Source of the DNA: Mycobacteriales bacterium
Lineage (GTDB): Bacteria; Actinomycetota; Actinomycetes; BP-191
Direction: 5' to 3'
DNA length: 64,000 nt
Assembly: GCA_035714365.1 (NCBI GenBank)
Contig: DASTMB010000074.1
Location: 1 to 64,000 of the forward strand
Notes under the pieces: model-generated
Database searches by the model: none
What the model was told of the DNA's origin: nothing
The model's input: the letters and a program-made list of their open reading frames with translations, nothing else
Program-made: the position numbers and the translations under genes
Shown: piece after piece, positions 41,886-50,265 of the stretch
How positions within the stretch are numbered: the stretch's first letter is position 1
Layout: each line of letters begins with the position of its first letter

Positions 41886-43400
41886 ATGACCCGACGTGCG
41901 ACCGTTGTCCTGGCCGTCCTGCTCGGCGTGCTGGCGCCCGCCGTCCCCGCCTCCGCCGCCGCGTCGATAATGATCGCCGGCCGGGTGCTGGACGAGGCCG
42001 GCCACCCGGTCGCCGGCGCGACCGTCGCCGGCAGCGTCGACATCGAGTACACGGCATGGCAGTCGTTCGTCAACGGCATCGGCGACGTGCTGGCCTGCCT
42101 GGTCTCCCTCGGCTTCGCCTGCGACCCGTTCGAGACGGACCGCGTCCGGGTCACCGCCAGGACCGACCGGAACGGCCGCTACGTCCTGCGCTACGACACG
42201 GCGTGGACGCTCGCGGGCAACGCCGTCCACGACGTGGAGGTCACCGCGCCGGTGCTCGTGCGCGGCACCGCGCCGGCGACGACGACGGCGGACGTCGCGT
42301 ACGCGCGCGGCGGGACGCTGCCGGCGTTCCGCGTCTGGCTGCGCGGCGCGGCGCTGGACCCGGCGCGCGGGACGCGGCGCCGGCTCCGCGCCGGCGTACC
42401 CGGCGCGCTCGGACGCCCCGTTCACCCGCCGGCGGTCGAGCTGGTGCAGGGGTGGGCGACCGTGTGGTCGTACGGCCAGGTCGCGCACGACCGCGACGTC
42501 GACGCGCGCGTCGCCGAGGCGGGCACGACGGGCACCCGGTCGTCGGTCACGGCCAGGGCCGGCGCGCTCGTGGTCAGGTACCGCTCCGGCGTACGGCCGG
42601 TCGGCACGACCGTGCGGCCGCTCTCCCGGGGGCGCCGGTGCTACGACGACGACCACGGGCTGCGGCAGGAGATCGACGACTGCCCGCTGACCGACGGCCG
42701 GCTCGGGTACCCGCCGGCGCGCTTCAGCCTGAACGAGTTTGTCGTGGACCTCGGCGGGCTCACGAAGCCGGACGCGTACATCGCCCGCGGCTGCGCGATC
42801 AAGGCGGTCGCGGCCTCGGTGGAGGGTGTCGTGTTCCTTGACGTCGCGACGACGCAGCACGAGCGCGGCGTGCACACCGGCAGCCCCGAGCTGCCCGTGC
42901 GGTACGTCCGCCTGACGCTGGGGTGGTGCAAGCCGACGGAGCTGTCGGTCTTCGGCTCGGCGGTGATCCTGATCGGTGCGCCCGCGCGGCTCCCAGGCGC
43001 TGCTCGCCGGCCTCGCCCGTTACCGGGCGCCGGGGGTTCGCGGCCGGGCTCGGCCCGGTGCCGCGGGGCCGACGACGCCGCGGCGGCGCAACGGCGGCAG
43101 CACGGCGGGCGGGTTACGGCGTTCCGGCAGCTCGGCGAGCAGGTCCTTCGTCGCGGCGGCGATGCGTTCGACCGCGCGGTCGAGCGCCGCCTGGGTGGTC
43201 GCCGAGGGCGCGGAGATCGCCGCGACCTTGCGGGCGTACTGGAGTGCGGCGGCGGCGATCTCGGTGTCGGTCGCGGCGGGCTCGAGGCCGCGCAGCGGCG
43301 TGATGTTGCGGCACATGCCGTCGAGCGTACGGCGCGCGGGCTGGACAGGAGCGCCCGCGGCAACGAGGCGCTGGGCCGGCTGCTCGACACCGGCGGCTGA
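41886..43400 (+). CDS. Secreted protein with Cna-B-like start and read-through C-terminus
   Basis: A 504-residue open frame with a signal peptide (about 1-27), then a carboxypeptidase-regulatory/Cna-B-like stretch (AGRVLDEAGHPVAGATVAGSV...NGRYVLRYD). A central part with a few Cys follows, to about residue 365 (ELSVFGSAVILIGAP). Beyond that the sequence turns into low-complexity Arg/Gly/Ala that is antisense to a DUF2277 gene and ends inside a decayed PP2C start. The true stop has probably been lost, and only the first 370 or so residues look like a normal protein. No enzyme function is visible. Confidence 0.5.
   Translation: MTRRATVVLAVLLGVLAPAVPASAAASIMIAGRVLDEAGHPVAGATVAGSVDIEYTAWQSFVNGIGDVLACLVSLGFACDPFETDRVRVTARTDRNGRYVLRYDTAWTLAGNAVHDVEVTAPVLVRGTAPATTTADVAYARGGTLPAFRVWLRGAALDPARGTRRRLRAGVPGALGRPVHPPAVELVQGWATVWSYGQVAHDRDVDARVAEAGTTGTRSSVTARAGALVVRYRSGVRPVGTTVRPLSRGRRCYDDDHGLRQEIDDCPLTDGRLGYPPARFSLNEFVVDLGGLTKPDAYIARGCAIKAVAASVEGVVFLDVATTQHERGVHTGSPELPVRYVRLTLGWCKPTELSVFGSAVILIGAPARLPGAARRPRPLPGAGGSRPGSARCRGADDAAAAQRRQHGGRVTAFRQLGEQVLRRGGDAFDRAVERRLGGRRGRGDRRDLAGVLECGGGDLGVGRGGLEAAQRRDVAAHAVERTARGLDRSARGNEALGRLLDTGG
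43020..43316 (-). CDS. DUF2277 family protein
   Basis: A 98-residue protein matching the DUF2277 family, which starts MCRNI.PLR..EP.AT..EI..AALQ.VRK (here MCRNITPLRGLEPAATDTE and AAALQYARKVAA). The function of the family is not known. The ATG at 43316 gives the family start; the longer frame upstream is not used. It lies entirely opposite the C-terminal read-through of the secreted protein gene, one reason to think the other frame is not real there. Confidence 0.85.
   Translation of the reverse strand: MCRNITPLRGLEPAATDTEIAAAALQYARKVAAISAPSATTQAALDRAVERIAAATKDLLAELPERRNPPAVLPPLRRRGVVGPAAPGRARPRTPGAR
43329..43394 (+). pseudogene. Decayed copy of a PP2C gene start
   Basis: About 54 nt match the promoter/start of the PP2C gene at 35533-35598 at roughly 85 percent: the -10 TACGAT has become TACGGC and the GTG start CTG, followed by RSARGNEALGRLLDT against TSARGNEALGRLLDT. 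A stop follows four codons later. It is a remnant of a related PP2C gene or of a small duplication. Confidence 0.6.
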
Positions 43401-43440
43401 CGCGCGTTCTACCGTGGGTGACGACAGCACTACCGCCCGC

Positions 43441-43446
43441 TACCCT
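43441..43446 (+). promoter_or_regulatory. Leaderless-type -10 box
   Basis: TACCCT ends 7 nt before the ATG at 43454. No ribosome-binding site lies between. Confidence 0.45.
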
Positions 43447-43453
43447 CGCCGCC

Positions 43454-45328
43454 ATGCCTTCCCCGCGCCGTCTCGCCGCCGCCGTCCTGCTCGCCGCCCT
43501 CGCCACCGGCGCCGCCCCCGCGTACGCCTCGGGCGGGTCCATCGCCGGCACGCTCACCGACGCCACCACCGGCCAGCCCGCCGACATGGCCTGCGTCCAG
43601 GTGTGGCGGATCGTCGCCGACGAGGGCTGGGCCGAGCAGGTGCAGACCGACCACTGCACCACGGCCACCGGGCAGTACGCGTTCACCGGCCTCCAGCCCG
43701 GCACGTACGCGGTGAACGCGTACGGCGGGTTCTGGCAGCAGCAGTTCGCGTACGGCACGACCGACCTGTGGGCGGCCGACCGGTTCACCGTCACCGACGG
43801 TGGCGCCGTGACGGTCGACCTGCCGATCCAGCCCGCCGGCGTGATCGAGGGCACCGTCACCGACGCGGTGACCGGTGACCCCCTCAACGGCGTCTGCGTG
43901 CTCGCCGAGGGTGCCGGCGGCAGCGGCGATGCCTGCACCGACGGGGACGGCTACTACCACGTCAACGGCCTCGCGCCGGGGGGCTACACGCTCTGGTTCA
44001 GCGACTCGTCCGGCGAGCACCTCGGCGAGTTCGCGCACGACGCCGCCGACCGGGACGCCGCGACGCCGGTCACCGTCCTCGCGAACGAGAGCGTCCAGGT
44101 GGACGAGGACCTCGCCCGCGCCGGCGCGATCACCGGCACCGTCACCGACGCGATCACCGGCGCTCCGCTCGACGGCATCTGCCTCACCGCCGCCGAGTAC
44201 GCCACCGGCGTCGGCGCCGCCGGCTACGGCTGCACCGACGCCACCGGCGCGTACCGGCTGGGCGGCCTGCCCACCGGCTCGTTCCACGTGTACGCCGAGG
44301 ACGGGACCGGGGCGCACCCGCTCACCTACCACCCGGCCACCACCGACCCGGCCGCCTCCGTCGCGGTGGCCGTCACCCAGGGGCAGGACACCGCGGGCGT
44401 CGACGTCGCCATGCCGCGGCCGGCGTTCCTCAGCGGCACCGTCACCGCCGCCGCGACCGGTGCGCCCGTCGCCGGCGTCTGCGTGTTCGCGCACCGCGCC
44501 TCCGACCTGCACGGCGTCGGCACGCACGACTGCACCGACAGGTACGGCCACTACACGATCGGCGGCCTGCCCGGTGGCGACGTCAAGGTCGAGTTCCGGC
44601 CGCCGTACCGCGGCGACCTGCTGCCGCAGTGGGCGTACGGCCAGCCGACCGCCGCCACCGCCGCGACCGTCGGCACCGCCGTCGGCCGGACCACCACCGG
44701 CGTCGACGCCGCGCTCGTCCGCAGCGCGCACCTCGCCGGCCGGGTCGTCAACGCCCTCACCGGCGCGCCCGTCGCCGGCGTCTGCGCCACCGTCGGGGTC
44801 TACGACCACCGCGCGGCCGAGGCCACCGGCACCGAGACGGCGCCGTCGTGCACCGGCGCCGACGGCCGGTACGAGATCACCGGCCTCACGACCGGCTCGT
44901 ACCGGGTCGAGCTCTACGACCTCAACGCCGCGTGGGCCTGGCAGTTCTACCCGGGGAAGACCGACCGCGCCTCCGCCACGCCCATCGCCGTCACGGCCGG
45001 GGCGACGACGACCGTCGCCGACGCGCGCGTCTCGCCCGCGGGCCGGATCGAGGGCGTCGCGCTCGACGCCGCCGGCCACCCCGCCGCGGAGGTCTGCCTC
45101 GACGCGTTCACGGCCACCACGCGGAACCCGTTCGGCACCGGCGCCTGCACCGGCGCCGACGGCCGCTTCACGCTGTCCGGGTTCCCGACCGGGAGCGTCA
45201 AGGTGCACGTGCTCGGCGGCGGCGCCTGGCCGGAGGAGTGGGCGGTCGACAGGACGTCGTTCGCCACGGCCACGGCCGTCCCGACCGTCGCCGGGGGAGT
45301 CACGCCGTTGCCGCTCAGCGTCGGCTGA
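43454..45328 (+). CDS. Secreted protein with six or seven Cna-B/carboxypeptidase-regulatory-like repeats
   Basis: A 624-residue exported protein: signal peptide (about 1-26), then six to seven repeats of about 85-95 residues, each with G.I.GTVTDA.TG.P..GVCV, a second Cys, DG.Y.I.GLP.G.Y.V and a closing TDRA.AT.V.V. These are transthyretin-like beta-sandwich units found in surface proteins and stalks. Each repeat has a Cys pair that probably forms a disulfide. There is no LPXTG or membrane anchor, so it is released or bound by others. No ACA codons were seen despite high Thr content. Confidence 0.85.
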   Translation: MPSPRRLAAAVLLAALATGAAPAYASGGSIAGTLTDATTGQPADMACVQVWRIVADEGWAEQVQTDHCTTATGQYAFTGLQPGTYAVNAYGGFWQQQFAYGTTDLWAADRFTVTDGGAVTVDLPIQPAGVIEGTVTDAVTGDPLNGVCVLAEGAGGSGDACTDGDGYYHVNGLAPGGYTLWFSDSSGEHLGEFAHDAADRDAATPVTVLANESVQVDEDLARAGAITGTVTDAITGAPLDGICLTAAEYATGVGAAGYGCTDATGAYRLGGLPTGSFHVYAEDGTGAHPLTYHPATTDPAASVAVAVTQGQDTAGVDVAMPRPAFLSGTVTAAATGAPVAGVCVFAHRASDLHGVGTHDCTDRYGHYTIGGLPGGDVKVEFRPPYRGDLLPQWAYGQPTAATAATVGTAVGRTTTGVDAALVRSAHLAGRVVNALTGAPVAGVCATVGVYDHRAAEATGTETAPSCTGADGRYEITGLTTGSYRVELYDLNAAWAWQFYPGKTDRASATPIAVTAGATTTVADARVSPAGRIEGVALDAAGHPAAEVCLDAFTATTRNPFGTGACTGADGRFTLSGFPTGSVKVHVLGGGAWPEEWAVDRTSFATATAVPTVAGGVTPLPLSVG

Positions 45329-45401
45329 GCGTTGCCGGTAACGGGTCGACCGGCACGGCCGGTACTCTCGCGGCCGGCGCAGGATCGTTACGGGGGTACG
45401 C

Positions 45402-46679
45402 ATGCAGGACCGCGTCGCCGACCGCGACTACACGCGGTCGGCGTTGTTCGTCGACTTCGACAACATCTACAGCAGCATCAGGGAACGCGACCCGGACGCG
45501 GCGCAGCGGTTCGCCACGCATCCTCAGCTCTGGGTCGCGTGGTTCGAGGAGACGCTGGGGCCGGTCGGCCCGCGCGCCACCAACGACACCCGCCGGGTGC
45601 TCCTGCAACGGAACTGCTACCTCAACCCGACGGTGTTCGCTCGCTTCCGCGGGCACTTCACCCGGGCGGGGTTCCGGGTGGTCGACTGCCCGCCGCTGAC
45701 GCAGCAGGGCAAGAACAGCGCCGACATCCACATCGTGCTGGACGCGCTCGACGTGCTGGCGCACCCGACGTACTACGACGAGATCATCGTGCTGAGCCTC
45801 GATGCCGACTTCACTCCGCTGTTCCTGCGACTGCGCGCGTACGACCGGCGAGTGGTCATGCTCGGCAGCGGTCCGGCGGCCGGGGCGATGCGCAGCGCGT
45901 GCGACTACGTGATCCCGGACGAGATCTTCTTCGAGGAGGCGCTGGTTCCCCCTGTCCAGCCCGTGGCTGCGAGCGCCACGCTCGCGAAGCCCGCGTCCGC
46001 CCCCGCGCCCGCGCCCGCGGCTACCGAGATGGGCGACCGGGTTCGCGCGCGCATCGTCGCCGTGGTCGCCGCCAGCCCTGCCCCGATCTCCGGGGCCGGG
46101 CTCGGCGCGCTGCTGACGAAGGAGTTCGGCCCTGCGCTGCGCGAGAGCAAGTGGCTCGGCACGGGGACGTTGAAGGCGCTGGTGACGGGGCTGGAGTCGC
46201 CGACACTGACCTGGAACCCCGTGCAGACGGGGTACGTCGGCGATCCGGCGAGGCACGTCCTGCCGGCGCCCGACGTGGACGGCTGGACCGCCGGTGCCCA
46301 TGGTGGCCGGGTGCGGGTCGTCGAAGAGGTCAGCCGCGTGATCGACCTGCCGCGGCTCGGCCGGGAGCACTGGCGGCGCGTGCTCGTGGCGGTGGCGGAG
46401 GCGCTGTCGGCGCCGGACCTGCCGGGACTCGCCGCGCGCGAGCACGCTGCCGTCGAGGCCGCCGGAGCCGTCGCGAGCACGGTCCGGTACGTCGTGGAGG
46501 GTCTGCGCGTCGGGGAGTACGGCCTCGACGCGCGGCGGCACGAGCCGGCGGCGGTCGCGACGGCCTTCGCCGGCAGCGTGGCGCACCTCGCGCAGGCGGC
46601 GCAGGTGCCGTTGGAGCCCGCCGAGAAGCGGGTGCTCGTGGACTGGGTGTCGGGCGGGCTCGCGACTCGCATCGACTGA
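45402..46679 (+). CDS. NYN-domain (PIN-like) putative RNase
   Basis: A 425-residue protein. The N-terminal NYN domain (about 12-180) shows the acidic PIN-like site: ALFVDFDNIYSS, KNSADIHIVLDAL, IIVLSLDADFTPLF. Next comes an Ala/Pro linker (about 190-205) and a winged-helix-like unit (about 210-270: ARIVAVVAASPAPISGAGLGALL), then a helical tail. Such proteins cut or bind RNA. Its codon use is less GC-biased than that of neighbours, including one ACA Thr codon (46203-46205), a hint of more recent acquisition. It starts with ATG after GTTACGGGGGTACGC, without a strong ribosome-binding site. Confidence 0.8.
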   Translation: MQDRVADRDYTRSALFVDFDNIYSSIRERDPDAAQRFATHPQLWVAWFEETLGPVGPRATNDTRRVLLQRNCYLNPTVFARFRGHFTRAGFRVVDCPPLTQQGKNSADIHIVLDALDVLAHPTYYDEIIVLSLDADFTPLFLRLRAYDRRVVMLGSGPAAGAMRSACDYVIPDEIFFEEALVPPVQPVAASATLAKPASAPAPAPAATEMGDRVRARIVAVVAASPAPISGAGLGALLTKEFGPALRESKWLGTGTLKALVTGLESPTLTWNPVQTGYVGDPARHVLPAPDVDGWTAGAHGGRVRVVEEVSRVIDLPRLGREHWRRVLVAVAEALSAPDLPGLAAREHAAVEAAGAVASTVRYVVEGLRVGEYGLDARRHEPAAVATAFAGSVAHLAQAAQVPLEPAEKRVLVDWVSGGLATRID

Positions 46680-46718
46680 GCGGACGGCGAGGAACCCGTC
46701 CCGGGGCGGTATGCGTGG

Positions 46719-46791
46719 AGCGGACGACGGGATTCGAACCCGCGACCCTCACCTTGGCAAGGTGATGCTCTACCAGCTGAGCCACGTCCGC
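46719..46791 (-). tRNA. tRNA-Gly (anticodon GCC)
   Basis: A 73-nt cloverleaf on the minus strand: acceptor GCGGACG paired with CGTCCGC, anticodon loop TTGCCAA (anticodon GCC), T loop TTCGAAT, discriminator U. CCA is not encoded. Confidence 0.95.
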
Positions 46792-46857
46792 ATGCGTTGT
46801 GCGGCCGTCACTGTAGCGTCCGCGCCGCGTCGCCTCAAACGCGCAAGGATGGGCGCC

Positions 46858-47790
46858 GTGACGACCCGCCCGGAGGACCCGCGCTGGCCGCGCGCGGCCG
46901 CCTGGCTGGCGGCCGGCCCGGGCACCCGGCCGGTGGACCTGGCGGTGCTCGGCATCCCGACGTACGCCACGTCGATCAGCGGCAGCGGCGCCCACGCGAC
47001 GCCGAACGCCGTCCGCCGCACGCTGGGCAGGCTGTCCACCTGGTGCCCGAGCCGCGGCGTGGACCTGGCGGAGGCGGTGGCCCCGCTGGACCTGGGCAAC
47101 GTGGACGACCCGGACCTGGGCGACGAGGGGGAGTGGCGGGCGCGGACGGCGGCGGCGTCGGCGGCGCGGAAGGCGACGCTGGTGCTGGCGCTCGGCGGCG
47201 ACAACGCCCTCACCGCGCCGCTCGGCGTCGGCGCGCTGGGCGACCTGACCAACGCAGGCCTGGTCACGCTGGACGCCCACCACGACATCCGCGAGGGCCG
47301 CAGCAACGGCTCCCCGGTACGCCGCCTGCTCGACGCGGGCCTGCCGGGGGAGCGGGTGGTGCAGGTGGGGCTGGCGGACTGGGCGAACAGCCGCTCCTAC
47401 GCCGACGAGGCGCACGCGCGGGGGCTGACGGCGATCTCGCGGCAGCAGGTGGCCGACCATGGCATCGACGCGAGCATGCGCCGGGCGCTGGACGTGGCGG
47501 GCGAGGGCGGCGGGCCGGTGCTGGTGGACCTGGACCTGGACGTCTGCGACCGGGCGGTGGCGCCCGGCTGCCCGGCGAGCCTGCCGGGCGGGCTGAGCGC
47601 GCACGAGGTGCTGCACGCGGCGTACCTGGCGGGCAGCGACCCGCGGGTGAAGGCGGTCGACGTCACCGAGGTCGACGCGACGAACGACCCGGACGAGCGC
47701 ACGGTGCGCCTGGCGGCGTTGTGCGTGCTGGAGGTCGCGGCGGGGCTGGCGGTCCGGCTCGGCCGGGCGACCGGCCGGCCACCCCGCTAG
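46858..47790 (+). CDS. hutG: Arginase/agmatinase-fold enzyme, probable formimidoylglutamase (HutG)
   Basis: A 310-residue ureohydrolase-fold protein. Metal-site motifs: LALGGDNALT (family GGDH, here Asn), LDAHHDIREG (intact), and VLVDLDLDVCDRAVAPG (family SxDxDxxDP). Nearby hutH, hutU and hutI favour the last step of histidine degradation, hydrolysis of N-formimidoylglutamate to glutamate. Agmatinase or guanidinobutyrase remain possible. GTG at 46858 is preferred, with AAGGA 8 nt upstream; an in-frame ATG at 46849 is an alternative. Its end touches the convergent LVIVD gene without spacing. Confidence 0.7.
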   Translation: MTTRPEDPRWPRAAAWLAAGPGTRPVDLAVLGIPTYATSISGSGAHATPNAVRRTLGRLSTWCPSRGVDLAEAVAPLDLGNVDDPDLGDEGEWRARTAAASAARKATLVLALGGDNALTAPLGVGALGDLTNAGLVTLDAHHDIREGRSNGSPVRRLLDAGLPGERVVQVGLADWANSRSYADEAHARGLTAISRQQVADHGIDASMRRALDVAGEGGGPVLVDLDLDVCDRAVAPGCPASLPGGLSAHEVLHAAYLAGSDPRVKAVDVTEVDATNDPDERTVRLAALCVLEVAAGLAVRLGRATGRPPR

Positions 47791-49221
47791 CTAGAGCCCG
47801 AGCCGGGTCTCGCGCTCGAAGCAGAAGTACGTGCGGCCCTTCGGCTGCGACGCCCGGTCGCGCAGCGCGCGGAACAGCGCCTGCTGCGGCGTGAGCCACA
47901 GGCCCGGCGAGACCTTCGGCCTGGCCTTGCGGTCGTACTTCACGACGTCCATGCCGCGCGCGGTGTCGCCGGTGTAGACGTAGCCGCGGTCGTCGATCTT
48001 GGCGCTCCAGGTGTCGCTGTCGGCGACGCCCCAGTTGGCGAGGCGCTTGATGCCGGTGCCGGCGGCCTGGCCGTTGGCGCCGGCGGAGACGCCGGAGAGG
48101 CCGGAGATGTCGAGCACCTGGATGCCCTGTGAGTACCAGCCCATGACGAGCGTCTTGCCGTCGGGCGCGAGGCGCATGACGTGCGCGGTGCAGCGGTAGA
48201 CGGTGGGGCCGACACCGACGACGTTGGGGCGCGGGCCGGGGTCGGTGGTGGCGAACGCCTCCGGGATGAAGTACGCGCCGACCTTGACCGGCACGGCGGG
48301 GTTGGAGATGTCCCACACGTGGATGCCGCCGCCGGGGCAGGAGAGGTTCCCCTCGGCGCCGACGAACTCGTCGGTGACGAGCAGGTACTTGCCGTCGGGG
48401 GTGGGGTCGGCCTGGTGCGCGAAGTTGATGGCGGGGTCGGCGACCCGGCCGAGGATCGTCGGCTCGGTCGGCTTGGTGGTGTCGAGGATGACGGTGACGC
48501 CGCCGAAGCCGGCGGCGACGAACGCGCGGGTGCCCTTGGCGTTGAACGTGATGTCGTGCGGGCTGTCGCCCGGCCCGAGGGTGAACGTCGACAGCAGCCG
48601 CGGCTTGCGCGGGTTGGCGACGTCGACGACGTAGACGGGCTGGAGCGTCGTGTACGCGTCCGGCGAGAGCGACTCCGACTCGCTGATGTAGAGGATCGGC
48701 TTGGTCGGGTGGACGGTCGTGTTGTGCGCGCCGGTGGCGAGCGGGAGGAAGCCGACGGCGCGCGGGTGCGCCGGGTCGGCGAGCTCGACCACGACGACGC
48801 CGGTCTTCGGCGCGATGCCGCCGAGCTGGGTCCAGCAGTCCTTGCGGCCGTCGACGTCGAGCTTGGCGTTGAAGTCGACGGCGAGGAACGCGCGCGTGCC
48901 CTGCACCTGGATGTCGTTCTGCGAGGTGTTGCAGGGGAGGAAGCCGGTCACCTTCGGCTTGGCCGGGTTGGTGACGTCGACGACCCGCAGGCCGGGGGAG
49001 GTCGTGGGGTTGTAGTTGTTCTGCGCGCCCGCGACGACGTAACGGCGGCCCTTGATGCGGGCCAGCTCGAGGTCGGTGCCGCCGCGCCACTGGAGGTGCG
49101 CGACCGGCTTCATGTTCGAGCTGGCCGAGACGCGGGCGGGCGGGACGGCGGTGCCGGTGGCGGGCGTGGCGAGCGCGAGCGCGCAGCCGAGGACGACCAG
49201 CCGGGAGGGGGACAGGCGCAT
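47791..49221 (-). CDS. Secreted LVIVD-repeat beta-propeller protein
   Basis: A 476-residue exported protein: signal peptide (about 1-26), then repeats with G..V.D(V/I)(T/S)NP..P...G, the LVIVD propeller pattern (RVVDVTNPAKP, VVVELADPAHP, YVVDVANPRKP, HVWDISNPAVP and others). Several loops carry His/Asp residues (GDSPHDITF, TGAHNTTVH), which may bind metal. No catalytic motif is clear. It stands between the HutG-like gene and an LPXTG gene and has no visible link with histidine degradation. Confidence 0.8.
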   Translation of the reverse strand: MRLSPSRLVVLGCALALATPATGTAVPPARVSASSNMKPVAHLQWRGGTDLELARIKGRRYVVAGAQNNYNPTTSPGLRVVDVTNPAKPKVTGFLPCNTSQNDIQVQGTRAFLAVDFNAKLDVDGRKDCWTQLGGIAPKTGVVVVELADPAHPRAVGFLPLATGAHNTTVHPTKPILYISESESLSPDAYTTLQPVYVVDVANPRKPRLLSTFTLGPGDSPHDITFNAKGTRAFVAAGFGGVTVILDTTKPTEPTILGRVADPAINFAHQADPTPDGKYLLVTDEFVGAEGNLSCPGGGIHVWDISNPAVPVKVGAYFIPEAFATTDPGPRPNVVGVGPTVYRCTAHVMRLAPDGKTLVMGWYSQGIQVLDISGLSGVSAGANGQAAGTGIKRLANWGVADSDTWSAKIDDRGYVYTGDTARGMDVVKYDRKARPKVSPGLWLTPQQALFRALRDRASQPKGRTYFCFERETRLGL

Positions 49222-49291
49222 GGGAAGCAGATACGCCGCGCGCGCCGCGAGTCCTGCGCGGGACCTGCCGCGGGACCTGCCGCCGGACGTG

Positions 49292-49331
49292 CCGCGGGGC
49301 CGCCTCCGGCGAACGGAAGGCGGCCCCGCGG
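49292..49331 (-). terminator. Hairpin terminator of the LPXTG gene
   Basis: A 14-bp inverted repeat (CCGCGGGGCCGCCT / AGGCGGCCCCGCGG) with a 12-nt loop just downstream of the leftward LPXTG gene. Confidence 0.75.
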
Positions 49332-49341
49332 GTCGTGCGGG

Positions 49342-50046
49342 TCAGGCGGAACGGCGCCCCGCGAAGGTGGCGCCGCCGCCGACGACGAGCAGGGAGACGG
49401 CGGCCAGGAGCAGGCCGGTCGTCTCGCCCCCGGTGAACGGGAGCGTCCCCTGCGCGGTGCCCCCGGCGACGGACGGGCGGGTGAGCCGGGTCCCGAGGAC
49501 CTCGGGCGCGAACGCGCCCTGCGCACCCACGGTCACGGCCTCGGTCGCCGCCGCCGGAGCGGCCTTGACCAGCGCCGTGCCACGCACCGCCGCCACGGCC
49601 ACGGGGGCCGGGGCGGGCGGGGCGACCGTCACCGTACGGGGCGCGACAACGACGCTCGGGGCGGCCGTCGGCGCGAGCGCCGTGCAGCCGGTGTGAGCGG
49701 GGTTGGAACGCCCGATGCCCGCGTTGCCGTCGCACTCGTACCCGTTGTTCGAGTCCGAGCCGTTCGGGCGCTGGCCGTACGGGTTCTTGTCGTCGGCCTT
49801 GCCGACGCAGCCGGCACAGGGCCGGCCGGTGGCCTTGCCGCCGCCGTTGCCGTTCCGCGACGGCGAGCCGTCGCGGGTGGAGCAGTAGTTCCCGCAGTCG
49901 GCGTTCGCGCTGTGCGAGGCCTTCGTGCGGTCGTGCTTGCCGTGGCCGCCCTCGGCGGCGTTGGCGGTGGTGCCGGCGACCGTGACGAGGAGCGTCCCGG
50001 TCAGCAGGACCGTGGCGATCCTGCGCACTGCGGTGGTGACGTTCAC
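49342..50046 (-). CDS. LPXTG-anchored cell-wall protein
   Basis: A 234-residue surface protein: signal peptide (about 1-30), a Cys-containing domain (about 45-120) with CGNYCSTRDGSPSRNG, CAGCVGKADDKNP and a CDGNAGIGRSNPAHTGC stretch known from actinobacterial wall proteins. A Pro/Ala/Val linker follows, then a sortase signal (LPFTGG, hydrophobic segment, RRSA). Sortase would attach it to peptidoglycan. ATG at 50046, with a weak GGGAG upstream. The leader between 50047 and about 50230 is long and GC-rich and may be structured. Confidence 0.88.
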   Translation of the reverse strand: MNVTTAVRRIATVLLTGTLLVTVAGTTANAAEGGHGKHDRTKASHSANADCGNYCSTRDGSPSRNGNGGGKATGRPCAGCVGKADDKNPYGQRPNGSDSNNGYECDGNAGIGRSNPAHTGCTALAPTAAPSVVVAPRTVTVAPPAPAPVAVAAVRGTALVKAAPAAATEAVTVGAQGAFAPEVLGTRLTRPSVAGGTAQGTLPFTGGETTGLLLAAVSLLVVGGGATFAGRRSA

Positions 50047-50251
50047 TGCGGAACTCCCGTCCGGTCTGCCGCGGTGGTGCGGCGTCGTGGGCGGGTCGGT
50101 CTCGCCACTGGCTCCCCGTACGGTCTAGGCGACCGCTTGTCTCCGTGCGCTGGGTTGCGTCGGTGAGGTCCGTACGGATCGTCGCTCCCTGCCTGACGAG
50201 CGGCGCTCGTCACAATCCGTAACGACGTTCGGTACAGCGAGTTACGAAGGT

Positions 50252-50257
50252 TAGGGT
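50252..50257 (+). promoter_or_regulatory. Leaderless-type -10 box of hutH
   Basis: TAGGGT ends 8 nt before the GTG at 50266; no ribosome-binding site is present. Confidence 0.45.
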
Positions 50258-50265
50258 CTTCTGTC

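Noticed and set aside
50047-50230. Possible c-di-AMP riboswitch in the leader of the LPXTG gene (minus-strand GGGGAGCC motif)
   Set aside because: Only one short piece resembles the consensus; the expected GGGTGAA and pseudoknot parts are not visible.
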